A DNA stretch of 64,000 nucleotides from Mactromeris polynyma (Eukaryota; Mollusca; Bivalvia; Venerida; Mactridae). Shown here piece by piece: positions 46,480 through 57,835 of this stretch (the stretch's first letter is position 1; every line of letters starts with the position of its first letter). A program made the translations under genes and the position numbers. The notes under the pieces were generated by a model. It saw nothing but the letters and a program-made list of their open reading frames with translations, did no database searches and had not been told where the DNA came from. The stretch is from positions 558,001-622,000 of the forward strand of contig JASFXZ010000075.1 in the NCBI GenBank assembly GCA_032209605.1, read 5' to 3'.

Positions 46480-46672
46480 TATAGTCAAACCTGTGTTAAA
46501 GACCACCTGCGAACAAAGACCACTATTGCAAAACCTGTCTGCAAAGACCATCAATTTTATCTCCCATCAGACCATTTTAAATGATATTTAATATGTTAAT
46601 AGAGACCACCTGTAAACAAAGACCACATTTTGCTGTTCCCATGGGTGGTCTTTACAGACAGGTTTGACTGTA
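46480..46672. mobile_element. 193-bp MITE with ~28-bp terminal inverted repeats
   Basis: The left end TATAGTCAAACCTGTG (continuing TTAAAGACCACCTG) mirrors the right end read inverted: TACAGTCAAACCTGTC, then TGTAAAGACCACCC. Inside, AAAGACCAC occurs several more times in direct order. The terminal TA on each side fits a TA target site, as used by Tc1/mariner-type elements. It is too short to code. Confidence 0.75.
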
Positions 46673-49137
46673 AACAGTTTTATAATATCAAAGTTTGTGT
46701 AACTAGGTAAGAAGGTTTGCATGGAATATGGAATAAAACAAAAACATAAGACATAAATGTGAAAAAGAATAAAAAATTATTGAAGAAAGAATAAACATTT
46801 TTTCCAAGAGATCTTCAATCCGACTTGTTCTAGAAATGCTAGATTTTCAATCCAAAATAAAGAAAATGGTCAGTAATAATGGTAGAACCTTAAGACTGTA
46901 AAACAAGTGAAATGTTTGTCACAATTGTAAATAAATGAAATACAAAGATATTAGACCCTTTATGTAACGTTTGTGAATATTTAATTATGAAATGACATAT
47001 TAAATTCTATCCTCGCTAAATTAGAGTAAAATCAGTATGGCCAGGCATAAAGTTATGATAACACTAGCTTGCCATAGGTTATGAGTTATCTTGTTGCAGT
47101 GGGGTATTTTCCAATTAATTTTCAAAGCACAACTTTGATGGAAATGTAACAGGTTTTTTTAGAGATGAACAGCAGACAAGGTTTTCAAGTTTCAGACACC
47201 TGTGACCTTGACTTTTAACATTATGACCCCAAATTACGATATGAACTACTAGACTTCATACTGATACTTCCCAGCAAGTTGATGAAAATCTATCACTGGA
47301 TTTTGGAGATAAAGGGAGAACAAGGCAGACTGGACAGACAAACATACAACATGTGGAGACATAATAAATACAAGATGATGAACACATATGTACAAGCAAT
47401 AACAAAGTTTATATAATTATACATTGTAGTTAAATATTAGTACTTCATATGCAGCTTAATTGCAAAAACATCATCTTTTATATAGTTTATACATGAATCC
47501 AGGTCAAATCATCCAAGCTTTGTTTTAAAGGAAACTACTTTGAGCTTAGTCAGTAACAAAAAGTATGTTAGACCAGTTGTATCAAAAGTTGAAAGTAGAC
47601 TGCAGACACAGCATAGGGCTATTCAAGGAACATTTTTACCCGGTTTGGTTTAAACTGCTCTAGCAGCTTTAGATATCATATCCAAAATATGTCAGCGAAT
47701 CAGATGTTGGATGTAATTTTGGTACAGTACAATCATGTGCCATGTTCATAGCAAATCAGCCAAAGGGTAAATAGATTTTTTTAGAAAAAATGTCTGGCAA
47801 TCAGAAGCCCAATTGTGGCTATTTTGGAATTCGAGTGGGGCTGAGTGGGGCTGTGTGACACAATATTTGAGGACAATCATGCAATGAACAAATCTCGAAT
47901 GAGTTTAATAATTAAACAATATCAAAGTGAAACAAACAGCAATAAAACACCTGAAGACTGAGGCAAGACATGAATATTGCAAAAGCACATTAATGTAAGA
48001 ACTGTTACAAGTATCAAAGACAAGCAAAGTCAACTATCAAAACACAGTACAATATATTCAAATAAGAGGCCCAAGCAAAAATTAAATCAAAATAAGGGAG
48101 GGCTTGGTTTTTTTAAAACTTTTGAGTGCTGACTGGGTTTTATTACATGTGGTTTTTTGAAATACTTAACTTCTGCCATACAGTAAAAAGGTATGTATGT
48201 ATAGTATTACTGTGTTTATGAGGTCACCCGTCGCCGCGCACATTTTATAATGCACATTATGGTAATTTGGTCGACCCGGTATGTCTGCCGCACACCATAA
48301 ATATACTTTTTTGATGCCAGTAGAGGAGTATAGGTCAAACAGACAATTTTTGAAGCCAAATACGGTCACTGCATAGTGCCAATGAGACCCATCGTACAGT
48401 TACCATTTTCCTGGCATCTAACCAGTACTTTCCTGGAATCTACCCAGTACTTTCCTGGTTACATGCCAAGGCGTATGCACAAATATTATAAATATTGTCC
48501 CTGAAGTAAATTTCATTGCACTAACAAGCTGATTTTATACATTTAAGAATAAAGGGCCAGAAAATACTGCACTCCACAGGATGCAATATATTAACCCCAT
48601 TACCTACAGAAATAAAGTTACTGCTAATGGTAAATTTCAATTTTTAAAAGCCACCAATGAAGAAAATAATAAAGTGGTGTGTTAGAGGTTGTTGAGGGGA
48701 GTTTTTTTCTCTCTCTGAAACAGTCGTAAATCAAGAATAAAATCCATATTTTTTGTTTCTAGGGTTCCCTCTGTCATTCGCCAATAACATCAAATGTGAA
48801 AAAGACAATAATTTGGCAACAGGTTTTCAATTTTGGCAACAAAAATATTCCAAAAGAAATTATACTTGAAAGCAATTGCATAATTTTTCATGCTTTTTAT
48901 CAAAATTGGTGTGTACTTTGAATATGCCACAGGGAAGCATGTCTTCAAATTAAAAAAAATTAGCACCTTCAATACCGGGATATGAATAAATACCGAATGA
49001 TATCAGAAATGGAAGTATCTAGTTTTTCGCATAACTTTGATTGCAGTGTCAGTTGTTCCGAATAGATAAGGGATCACTGTCCTTTTAAGTGCAAGTGACA
49101 CTTATTTAAGGTTTACACAAGGCAACAAGATGAAGCT
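46673..49137. other. Intergenic DNA; one common dispersed module
   Basis: At about 47155-47345, TGACCTTGACTTTTAACATT, GACTTCATACTGATACTTCC and GGAGATAAAGGGAGAACAAG form a wording typical of dispersed repeats in aquatic invertebrates. No gene was recognised elsewhere. Some short minus-strand frames (for example 48166-48369) are unsupported. Confidence 0.4.
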
Positions 49138-50420
49138 CTAATGTTCATCTTGCATATCTGGGAACATCTGCTTCACCATTCCTACAGGTACCACAACTAC
49201 TTTGTCATCTATTGTTAAGAAGGAGAACTCATCTTCTTCCTGACAAACACTATCCACCTCATCAATAACGTCTTCTACTGGAAATTCTGTTTTCTGTTAA
49301 AATACAATAGTATAGGTATATTGTAAGGGTATTAATGAAACATATTTAAGAAATATGTGAACAATTTTTGCTATATTTAGGTGTTGAACCTTTCGCCTAG
49401 TGTTAAAGCTCTTTTTGATGGAGTGTGAGGATAAGTGACCCAATCATGTTTATGATAAAAAAAATGTATTACTTTGATCTTGCTGCTGCATATAATCTTT
49501 GACGGTTTGTTGTTCTTTAATTGTGTATTTCTTTACTTTTCTGCTTTAACAATGGATTTAGTTACATGTTTATTATAACCATGACATATTAATGTCTCCA
49601 TGTAAAATTTAATGGTATTAAAAAGTATTAGCCAATAACAATATATTTCAAAAGTATCAGTTGACAGCTGCTAAAATTATTAAACTAAAACTATCTGAAT
49701 GGACAAAAAAAACTTTATGCCTTTTTGATGATATAACTACTGTACTAAAGTACATTCAGATTTTTTTTGCAATATCTTATTTTAGCTTAAGGTAACAGGC
49801 GACAGGATTGCAATAATTTGAACTTGCTATTTAAATTTGTATAGCAGAATATCAATACATGTATCATTTCCTATAATTGCAATAATTAACCTCACAATTT
49901 GTCTGTTGTTCAAGACACAACACAAATCAGATTTCCCACCCTTCCCCAAAAAAATTCAAGGACTCTTCAAAGGATATTTTCACAAAATTCAAGGACCAAA
50001 ACAGCATTTGTACTGCTATTTTATTCATTCAACATGTCTTTCAAATTAACTTTTTCCATGAACATTTAAGTATTAAACTTCAAATTATGAACTTATATAC
50101 AAGGAAATGTTACACGCACTTCAACACGAGTTTTCCAAGGCTTTCAAAGTCACTATTTTTTATCTGTTTAAAGTGAGTTTATTATACAGTAGGAGAACCA
50201 TGTGACATACCGTGACTAAGGTCTGGGATGTTGTTGAAAGGGAAACTTCATTTCTGTAGGTATTTGTAACACTGTCTGTTATGACAAGTCTCCAGGTTGA
50301 AAGGTTTCATTCACACATTTGCACCATAAGGCCACATAACATTTGTTTGTTGCATCTTCAAAATATATGTTCTTTATTTTGACATTATCAGTACCTCACA
50401 TACAGCTTCTTCGGAACTTC
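49138..50420 (-). CDS. Last two exons of an unidentified acidic protein
   Basis: The terminal exon 49138-49293 (minus) follows a good acceptor (TATTTTAACAG). It encodes KTEFPVEDVIDEVDSVCQ, EEDEFSFLTIDD, KVVVVPVGMVKQMFPDMQ, DEH and a TAG stop. A 26-nt exon at 50395-50420 (acceptor TTTTATTGCAG, donor GAG/GTACTG) encodes SSEEAVCE and joins it in phase. The segment is strongly acidic and I do not recognise the family. A third candidate exon near 50213-50272 (ending GTCACG/GTATGT) is open, but its phase does not fit the 26-nt exon, so it may be alternative or false. The start codon and 5' exons were not found. A likely first exon and promoter lie near 51077-51174. Confidence 0.55.
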
Positions 50421-50424
50421 CTGC

Positions 50425-51076
50425 AATAAAAGGTAAATCAATAAAATACTGCATTAGACTTTCCAATGGATAATAATGCATTTTGCCTTTCATCTCAAAC
50501 AATGTTTTAGAACAGCCATTCATTTGCTGATCGTGTATCTGAAGACATCAATTTGAAGATCTTAATTGAGATTCTCCATCTATCATTGGCAGTGTTTTCC
50601 GTGGACTTTTAAAATTGAAAGTCATTGCAATTTCATATCCGAGGCTAGGGTCATTTCCAAGTATTGGAGGTCTTACAGGAATATGCTAAATCGAGTCGAC
50701 GCTTATGTACTTAGACACATTCAGTCTGCATGTAATAATGAAATTGAAAGTTGAAACTGAAAGTACATTTTCGGAAAATCGCTGTAAGGTTAGAACATGT
50801 GATCAGTGTATTTAATACAACCTGCTAGTTTAAACGTTTACATGTTAATTATCACGCATGTTTGAACGATACATGACTTATGAAAGAGGGAAAATACTGC
50901 AAAATATTAAACAGAGCACAGAGACGAATGCTGGCTGCATCATAACAATAACAAATAAAATGTAGGTCAACCACGCGATGGGTCAACCACAATGTTGAAA
51001 CGATAAAATTCAATAATTATACAGTTGAAAATATTATTTAATGACATCAATCATAATATACAACAAAATCACATAC
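50425..51076. other. Presumed intronic DNA of the minus-strand gene
   Basis: No exon with clean borders was identified here. The plus-strand frame at 50566-50754 has no recognisable similarity. Confidence 0.35.
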
Positions 51077-51174
51077 CTTAATTTAGCTTTTGTAGCCTAC
51101 AAAATCAATAATGACGTTACAACGCACAATGGTTCGCTTCCCGACATATATTCCCGCCGGTCTGCGCAGGCGCA
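51077..51174 (-). promoter_or_regulatory. Candidate NRF1/CRE promoter and first exon, minus strand
   Basis: TGCGCAGGCGCA at 51163-51174 matches the NRF1 consensus (YGCGCAnGCGCR), a typical site in TATA-less animal promoters. TGACGTTA near 51112 resembles a CRE half-site. On the minus strand a good donor (AAATTAAG/GTATGTGAT) ends a possible untranslated exon at 51077. Together these suggest the start of the acidic-protein gene, but no transcript data support it. Confidence 0.4.
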
Positions 51175-51186
51175 CAATAGGCTCTG

Positions 51187-51402
51187 GGGTGGGACTGAAA
51201 CCCGTTATCCGGGATCCGGGATTCTCCGGGATCGATTTTTAAAAATTGTTCGAGTGGAACATATGTTAACTGAAGGGTGTGAACGAATGTTCCTCTATCC
51301 GTTATTGACCGTTGATACCTACGATATAGTCCAAAATATCGATCCCGGATTTTCCCAACAAAGTCCCGGATTTTTTTAAAGTCCCGGATTTTAGTCCCAC
51401 CC
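51187..51402. mobile_element. 216-bp MITE with a perfect 9-bp target duplication
   Basis: TAGGCTCTG stands on both sides (51178-51186 and 51403-51411). The element starts GGGTGGGACTGAAA and ends with the inverted TTTTAGTCCCACCC. Internally it has several CCGGGAT/ATCCCGG motifs (51212-51231, 51343-51351, 51363-51386) in inverted arrangement. A 9-bp duplication with G-rich inverted ends fits Mutator-like elements, although other superfamilies cannot be excluded. The exact duplication argues for a fairly recent insertion. It lies 12 bp from the NRF1-type site. Confidence 0.85.
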
Positions 51403-51478
51403 TAGGCTCTGTTCGATTTTTCGCCCAATTTTGTTCTTAACCGAGTCCATTGCAAAACGACGCTAACAGAACTCAATA

Positions 51479-51502
51479 TGCACGGCGTTGACACGCCGTG
51501 CA
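51479..51502. repeat. Perfect 10-bp-arm hairpin
   Basis: TGCACGGCGT, a four-base loop TGAC, then ACGCCGTGCA. It is GC-rich against an AT-rich background and lies about 70 bp right of the MITE. The function is unknown. Confidence 0.8.
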
Positions 51503-52200
51503 ATAACATTCTACCGGAGGCGTCGCCCATATGGAAAACCGGTGGCGACGATAAATAAACGCAAATACATAAAAGGTGCTAGGTTAATGTTATGTGTTCA
51601 ATACTGATCCAGTTAAGATGACATTTGTATGCGGAGAAGGTGTAACATAGTCGTATTGTTAAACTTATACAATTGAATGTGCGAAATATTGTCCTTGCAA
51701 AAAATCAGATTTTGATGCGGACTTTAACCAAACAGATCAATTGTAAGAAAGTGCTTTACTTGCAATTCTGACAGAACCCCATGAATCAAATATAAACTGC
51801 TTTCACAATATTGAGTATTAACTATTTTATAGCAATGAGTATTTTCATTTGAACAAGTTTAATAACAATATAAACTGTAGATTAAAATACAAACATACGT
51901 TTTATTGTCATTCGTTTCAAATTATGTTTCATATCAAGATTCGCTTTTTAATATCAAATCCAAAGTCATGTGTCCTTCACCTCTGTTTAAACGAAGTTAG
52001 CGAGTGTAGTAAACTGATGGTTAAATAGGTCACTAAATTGAAACTAGACTACATTCTAGACGTAAGTAAGCCAGTAAGTTAGCTCTAGACGAAATGTGTA
52101 GCTGACTATTCCAGTTTTGAATAAATACATCTCTGAGTCTATTTTTAAATATTTCTAAGAATACATTTAAATTCCAAACACCTTGATCTACGGTCAGCCG
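51503..52200. other. Intergenic DNA with no recognised gene
   Basis: AT-rich; nothing could be supported here. Confidence 0.4.
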
Positions 52201-52202
52201 CG

Positions 52203-52446
52203 CCTTCGGTTAAGGCTAACACTCGCACGAGTAACAAACTACACTCGCACGAGTAAGAAACTGTGCACGCATTTTGCAACCGAACGCTCTGTTTGCCAAA
52301 AAGTACGCGCCCCTTCGCTAACTACCTCGGAGATGCTCGAGCGAGTGGGCGCACAGTGGGTGCGTACTTTTTGGCAAACAGAGCGTTCGGTTGCAAAATG
52401 CGTGCACAGTTTCTTACTCGTGCGAGTGTTAGCCTTAACCGAACGC
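52203..52446. mobile_element. Near-perfect long inverted repeat (84-bp arms)
   Basis: The right arm, 52362-52445, is the reverse complement of 52204-52308 with essentially no mismatches. The one clear difference is a 22-bp tandem duplication (ACACTCGCACGAGTAACAAA type) in the left arm. The spacer is about 53 bp. Each arm also contains the small palindrome ACTCGCACGAGT. It is GC-richer than its surroundings. The identity of the arms suggests a recent origin or continuing gene conversion. Confidence 0.9.
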
Positions 52447-53100
52447 ACGGCAGGATACATTGCTCGGTGTATAGTACAATGTTTTCCCCGCGGTCTCCAA
52501 ACAAATAATAATAGGAAATAAAAATGTTGGCTGAAGTACAAAGTTCGGCAACAAATATTGATTATGTATGAGTGGCCATACTATCACGGCCAGTGCGCCT
52601 TGCGCTTGAACGTACTGATAAAAGTTTTATAAGAAGAAACATTGTATGCAATATCTCGGACAAATATAATACCCACAATTAAAATAATCTGGAAATAATG
52701 GTTCAACAAATGTTTTTCAAAATCGAAATGTATGGTACTACAGCTATCCTAAACACGCTGATAGTTCACAAAATTATCTATAAATATGTAATTAAGTCTA
52801 TTTGCATGTCTAACGCTTAGTTTCAAGTTATATGCATGTGAAATCAGTTTTAGTATCGAAACAACATCGGCGGTTTTACACCAAACGTTCAATAAAGAAG
52901 TTTAATTTGTAATTCAATTGCATCCGCTTTCGTGACGCAGATTAACGATTTATCGTATATTCCTTCACCGCATAATTAATTTTGTTCATTAGTCGGTCGC
53001 TGTTTTTGTGTAAAATTTAAACTTTACGCAACAGTGAGTCAGTAGTGTTTGTAAATGGATATAATGGTATTTCCGTCCTAATTAGATAGTATTAATTGAA
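52447..53100. other. Intergenic DNA with no recognised gene
   Basis: AT-rich; nothing could be supported before the mariner relic. Confidence 0.4.
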
Positions 53101-53102
53101 TG

Positions 53103-53720
53103 TACGAGGGAAAGTCGGAAAATTCTCGAAAAGTGTGAAATATTTGCAAAAAATATATTTACTCTTTTTCAAAGTATGCTCCACCTACGCCTCTGCATTT
53201 TTGTCATCTTCGTGGGAGCTTTTGTATTCCTTCTATAAACCATGACGTAGAGATATTTCTCAGGTACTGTGTGACAGGCCAAATCAAAGCCGACCTAGAC
53301 TCATTTTTTGTTCCAGCAAGCATTTTTGTTCAGTTATGGAAACAAATAAAAGTCAACGAGGGCGATGACAGGACTGTAGGGTGTGATAATACTTGTACTG
53401 TAGACGAGGGCGATGACAGGACTATAGGGTGTGATAATACTTGTACTGTAGACGAGGGCGATGACAGGTCTATAGGGTGTGATAATACTTGTACTGTAGA
53501 CGAAGCGGTTTTGGAGGGGGCGTTGTCATGTAAAAGAAGGACATTTTTCTGTGCTAGCCTTGGACGCAACTCTCTAAGTGTTTCATGGAATGTTCTCAGA
53601 ATTACTTCAGATTACTACTGGTGCACATGGAGAACCAGCGTGTTTCCACTGCTTTGATTGAGCTTTTGTCTCAGGTTCGGCGTAATGAATCCATATTTAA
53701 TCACCAGTGATAATGCAGTT
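53103..53720 (-). pseudogene. Mariner-type transposase relic
   Basis: On the minus strand the following blocks are seen in order. GD, a stop, then IWIHYAEPETKAQSKQWKHA and GSP (about 53715-53640) contain the first catalytic Asp. LRPRLAQKNVLLLHDNAPSK with TASSTVQVLSHP (about 53575-53500) contains the second. After a 48-bp triplication comes WFIEGIQKLPRR, a stop, then QKCRGVGGAYFEKE (about 53250-53165), the usual C-terminus. The block with the third catalytic residue is disrupted by the repeats. The outer TACGAGGGAAAGTCGGAAAA at 53103 looks like a mariner terminal repeat; the other end was not found. There are stops at the first Asp block and near the C-terminus, so the copy is dead. Confidence 0.8.
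53357..53500. repeat. 48-bp tandem triplication inside the mariner relic
   Basis: Units beginning CGAGGGCGATGACAGGACT start at 53357, 53405 and 53453 with an exact 48-bp period and one to three substitutions between copies. The length is 16 codons, so the frame is kept. On the minus strand each unit reads STVQVLSHPIVLSSPS, and it lies directly downstream of HDNAPS. Confidence 0.95.
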
Positions 53721-54285
53721 TAAGAACTTATCTCATTCATGTTTAAAACGACTCAAATGTCATTTTGTTATAGTCTTTTGGTCTTCTCTCAACTGTCTCG
53801 GCGATACAAATCAGCCACTCTTACATGAATATTGGTAATAGTTATAACGCAGCAATAGATGTTCACCCGATGTGAACTAGATATACTCAATGTATATCAA
53901 ATCGAATCAAGCATAAACTCTTTCATTCAATTATTCCAGGGGGATTTCATGAAGTGCAAGACTTGACCTCGCAACAAATCAGAGAGTATATATGACGAAA
54001 TAAAAAAAAAACTAAACCGAGGACACTTGTCTGAATAGATTCGGAAATAACAGATCAAGATATTCGTAATTAAGTACCAATTAGAAGGAGATCTGTTACA
54101 AGTCTATAAAACACACACCATGTTTTCCACTTGCTAATAAATAATGAATACTTGAGTATATTGTACAATGATGCAGATAAAGAGTACGTAGTTCATAAGT
54201 GTTTTGGCTTAATAATGTCTCAAAATCAGTGTCGAAATACGATATACGCGCGTTGTGCGAGTAAACTAATAAAGTTAAGTTTATA
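53721..54285. other. Flank between the mariner relic and the 23-bp satellite
   Basis: The first part may still be mariner 5' sequence. Nothing else could be supported. Confidence 0.4.
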
Positions 54286-57200
54286 TGATGTTGTATACAG
54301 TCTATACATTATGTTGTATGCAGTCACGACATTATGTTGTTTACAGGCAATACATAAGGTTGTAAACAGTCGATACATTATGGTGCATACAGTCTATACA
54401 TTATGTTGTATACAGTCTATACATAATATTGTATACAGTCTATACATTATGATGTATACAGTCTATACATTATGTTGTATACAGTCTATACATTATGTTG
54501 TATACAGTCTATACATAATATTGTATACAGTCTATACATTATGCTGTATACAGTCTATACATAATATTGTATACAGTCTATACATTATGATGTATACAGT
54601 CTATACATTATGTTGTATACAGTCTATACATTATGTTGTGTACAGTCTATACATTATATTGTATGCAGTCAAGACATTATGTTGTATACAGTCTATACAT
54701 TATGTTGTATGCAGTCAAGACATTATGTTGTATACAGTCTATACATTATGTTGTATACAGTCTATACATTATGTTGTATACAGTCTATACATTATGTTGT
54801 ATACAGTCTATACATTATGTTGTATACAGTCTATACATTATGTTGTATACAGTCTATACATAATATTGTATACAGTCTATACATTATGATGTATACAGTC
54901 TATACATTATGTTGTATACAGTCTATACATTATGTTGTGTACAGTCTATACATTATATTGTATACAGTCTATACATTATGTTGTATACAGTCTATACATA
55001 ATATTGATTACAGTCTATACATTATATTGTATACAGTCTATACATTATGTTGTATACAGTATATACATAATATTGTATACAGTCTATACATTATGTTGTA
55101 TACAGTCTATACATAATATTGTATACAGTCTATACATCATGTTGTATACAGTCTATACATTCGGTTGTATCCAATATATACATAAGGTTGTATCAAGTCT
55201 ATACATTATGTTGTATACAGTCTATACATTATGTTGTATACAGTCTATACATTATGTTGTATACAGTCTATACATAATATTGTATACAGTCTATACATTA
55301 TGTTGTATACAATCTATACATTCGGTTGTATCCAATATATACATAAGGTTGTATCAAGTCTACACAATATGTTGTATTCAGTCTATACATTATGTTGCAT
55401 ACAGTCTATACATTATGTTGTATACAGTCTATACATTATGATGTATACAGTCTATACATTATGTTGTATACAGTCTATACATTATGTTGTATACAGTCTA
55501 TACATTATGTTGTATACAGTCTATACATTATGTTGTATACAATCTATACATTATGTTGTATACAATCTATACATTATGTTGTATACAGTCTATACATTAT
55601 GTTGTATACCGTCTATACATTATGTTGTATACAGTCTATACATCATGTTGTATACAGTTTATACATTATGTTGTATACAGTCTATACATAATGTTGTATA
55701 CAGTCTATATTCGGTTGTATCCAATATATACATAAGGTTGTATCAAGTCCATACATTATGTTGTATACAGTCTATACATAATGTTGTATACAGTCTATAC
55801 ATTATGTTGTATACAGTCTATACATTATGTTGTATACAGTCTATATATTATGTTGTATACAGTCTATACATAATGTTGTATACAGTCTATACATTCGGTT
55901 GTATCCAATATATACATACGGTTGTATCAAGTCTATACATTATGTTGTATACAGTCTATACATAATGTTGTATACAGTATATACAATATGTTGTATACAG
56001 TCTATACATTATATTGTATACAGTCTATACATAATGTTGTATACAGTCTGTTCATTATGTTGTATACAGTCGATACATAATGTTGTATACAGTCTATACA
56101 TTATGTTGTATACAGTATATACAATATGTTGTATACAGTCTATACATTATGTTGTATACAGTCTATACATAATGTTGTATACAGTCTATACATTATGTTG
56201 TATACAGTATATACATAATATTGTATACAGTCTATACATTATGTTGTATACAGTCTATACATAATATTGTATACAGTCTATACATCATGTTGTATACAGT
56301 CTATACATTCGGTTGTATCCAATATATACATAAGGTTGTATCAAGTCTATACATTATGTTGTATACAGTCTATACATTATGTTGTATACAGTCTATACAT
56401 TATGTTGTATACAGTCTATACATAATATTGTATACAGTCTATACATTATGTTGTATACAATCTATACATTCGGTTGTATCCAATATATACATAAGGTTGT
56501 ATCAAGTCTACACAATATGTTGTATTCAGTCTATACATTATGTTGCATACAGTCTATACATTATGTTGTATACAGTCTATACATTATGATGTATACAGTC
56601 TATACATTATGTTGTATACAGTCTATACATTATGTTGTATACAGTCTATACATTATGTTGTATACAGTCTATACATTATGTTGTATACAATCTATACATT
56701 ATGTTGTATACAATCTATACATTATGTTGTATACAGTCTATACATTATGTTGTATACCGTCTATACATTATGTTGTATACAGTCTATACATTATGTTGTA
56801 TACAGTTTATACATTATGTTGTATACAGTCTATACATAATGTTGTATACAGTCTATATTCGGTTGTATCCAATATATACATAAGGTTGTATCAAGTCCAT
56901 ACATTATGTTGTATACAGTCTATACATAATGTTGTATACAGTCTATACATTATGTTGTATACAGTCTATACATTATGTTGTATACAGTCTATATATTATG
57001 TTGTATACAGTCTATACATAATGTTGTATACAGTCTATACATTCGGTTGTATCCAATATATACATACGGTTGTATCAAGTCTATACATTATGTTGTATAC
57101 AGTCTATACATAATGTTGTATACAGTATATACAATATGTTGTATACAGTCTATACATTATATTGTATACAGTCTATACATAATGTTGTATACAGTCTGTT

Positions 57201-57835
57201 CATTATGTTGTATACAGTCGATACATAATGTTGTATACAGTCTATACATTATGTTGTATACAGTATATACAATATGCTGTATACAGTCTATACATTATGT
57301 TGTATACAGTCTATACATAATGTTGTATACATTCAATACAATATGTTGTATACAGTCTATACATTATGTTGTATACAGTCTATACATAATGTTGTATACA
57401 GTCTATTCATTATGTTGTATACAGTCGATACATAATGTTGTATACAGTCTATACAATATGTTGTATACAGTCTATACATTATGTTGTATACAGTCTATAC
57501 ATTATTTTGTATACAGTATATATATATTATGTTGTATACAGTCTATACATTATGTTGTATACAGTCTATACATTATGTTGTATACAGTCTATACATTATG
57601 TTGTATACAGTCTATACATTATGTTGTATACAGTCTATACATTATGTTGTTTACAGTCTATACATTATGTTGTATACAGTCTATACAATATGTTGTATAC
57701 AGTCTATACATTATGTTGTATACAGTCTGTACATTATGTTGTATACAGTCTATACATTATGTTGTATACAGTCTATACATTATGTTGTATCAAATCTACA
57801 CAATATGTTGTATACAGTTTACACATTCAAATGTT
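54286..57835. repeat. 23-bp satellite, about 150 copies
   Basis: The consensus TGTATACAGTCTATACATTA with TGT following repeats with a 23-bp period for about 3.5 kb. Frequent variants are CATAATATTG, CATTCGGTTGTATCCAATAT, CAATATGTTG and GATGTATAC. All three plus-strand frames are open because 23 is not a multiple of three, and the repeat then encodes a 23-residue super-unit (MLYTVYTLCCIQSIH...). These long frames are artefacts of the repeat. The edges decay gradually (54286-54360 and 57780-57835), as expected for an array growing by unequal exchange. Confidence 0.97.
55063..57330. repeat. 1148-bp higher-order repeat in the 23-bp satellite, two copies
   Basis: The segment 55063-56210 recurs at 56211-57330 with a constant offset of 1148 bp. 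Matching landmarks include TATACATCATG (55131 and 56279), the CATTCGGTTGTATCCAATAT clusters and CTGTTCATTATG (about 56047 and 57195). Differences are very few, for example TCATGTTG/TTATGTTG near 55642 and 56790, and TGTTG/TGCTG near 57273. The match stops near 57330. Confidence 0.9.

Noticed and set aside
53271..53657. Plus-strand frame with DEGDDRTIGCDNTCTV repeats
   Set aside because: The minus strand of the same region reads as mariner transposase, so this frame is the antisense shadow of the transposon.
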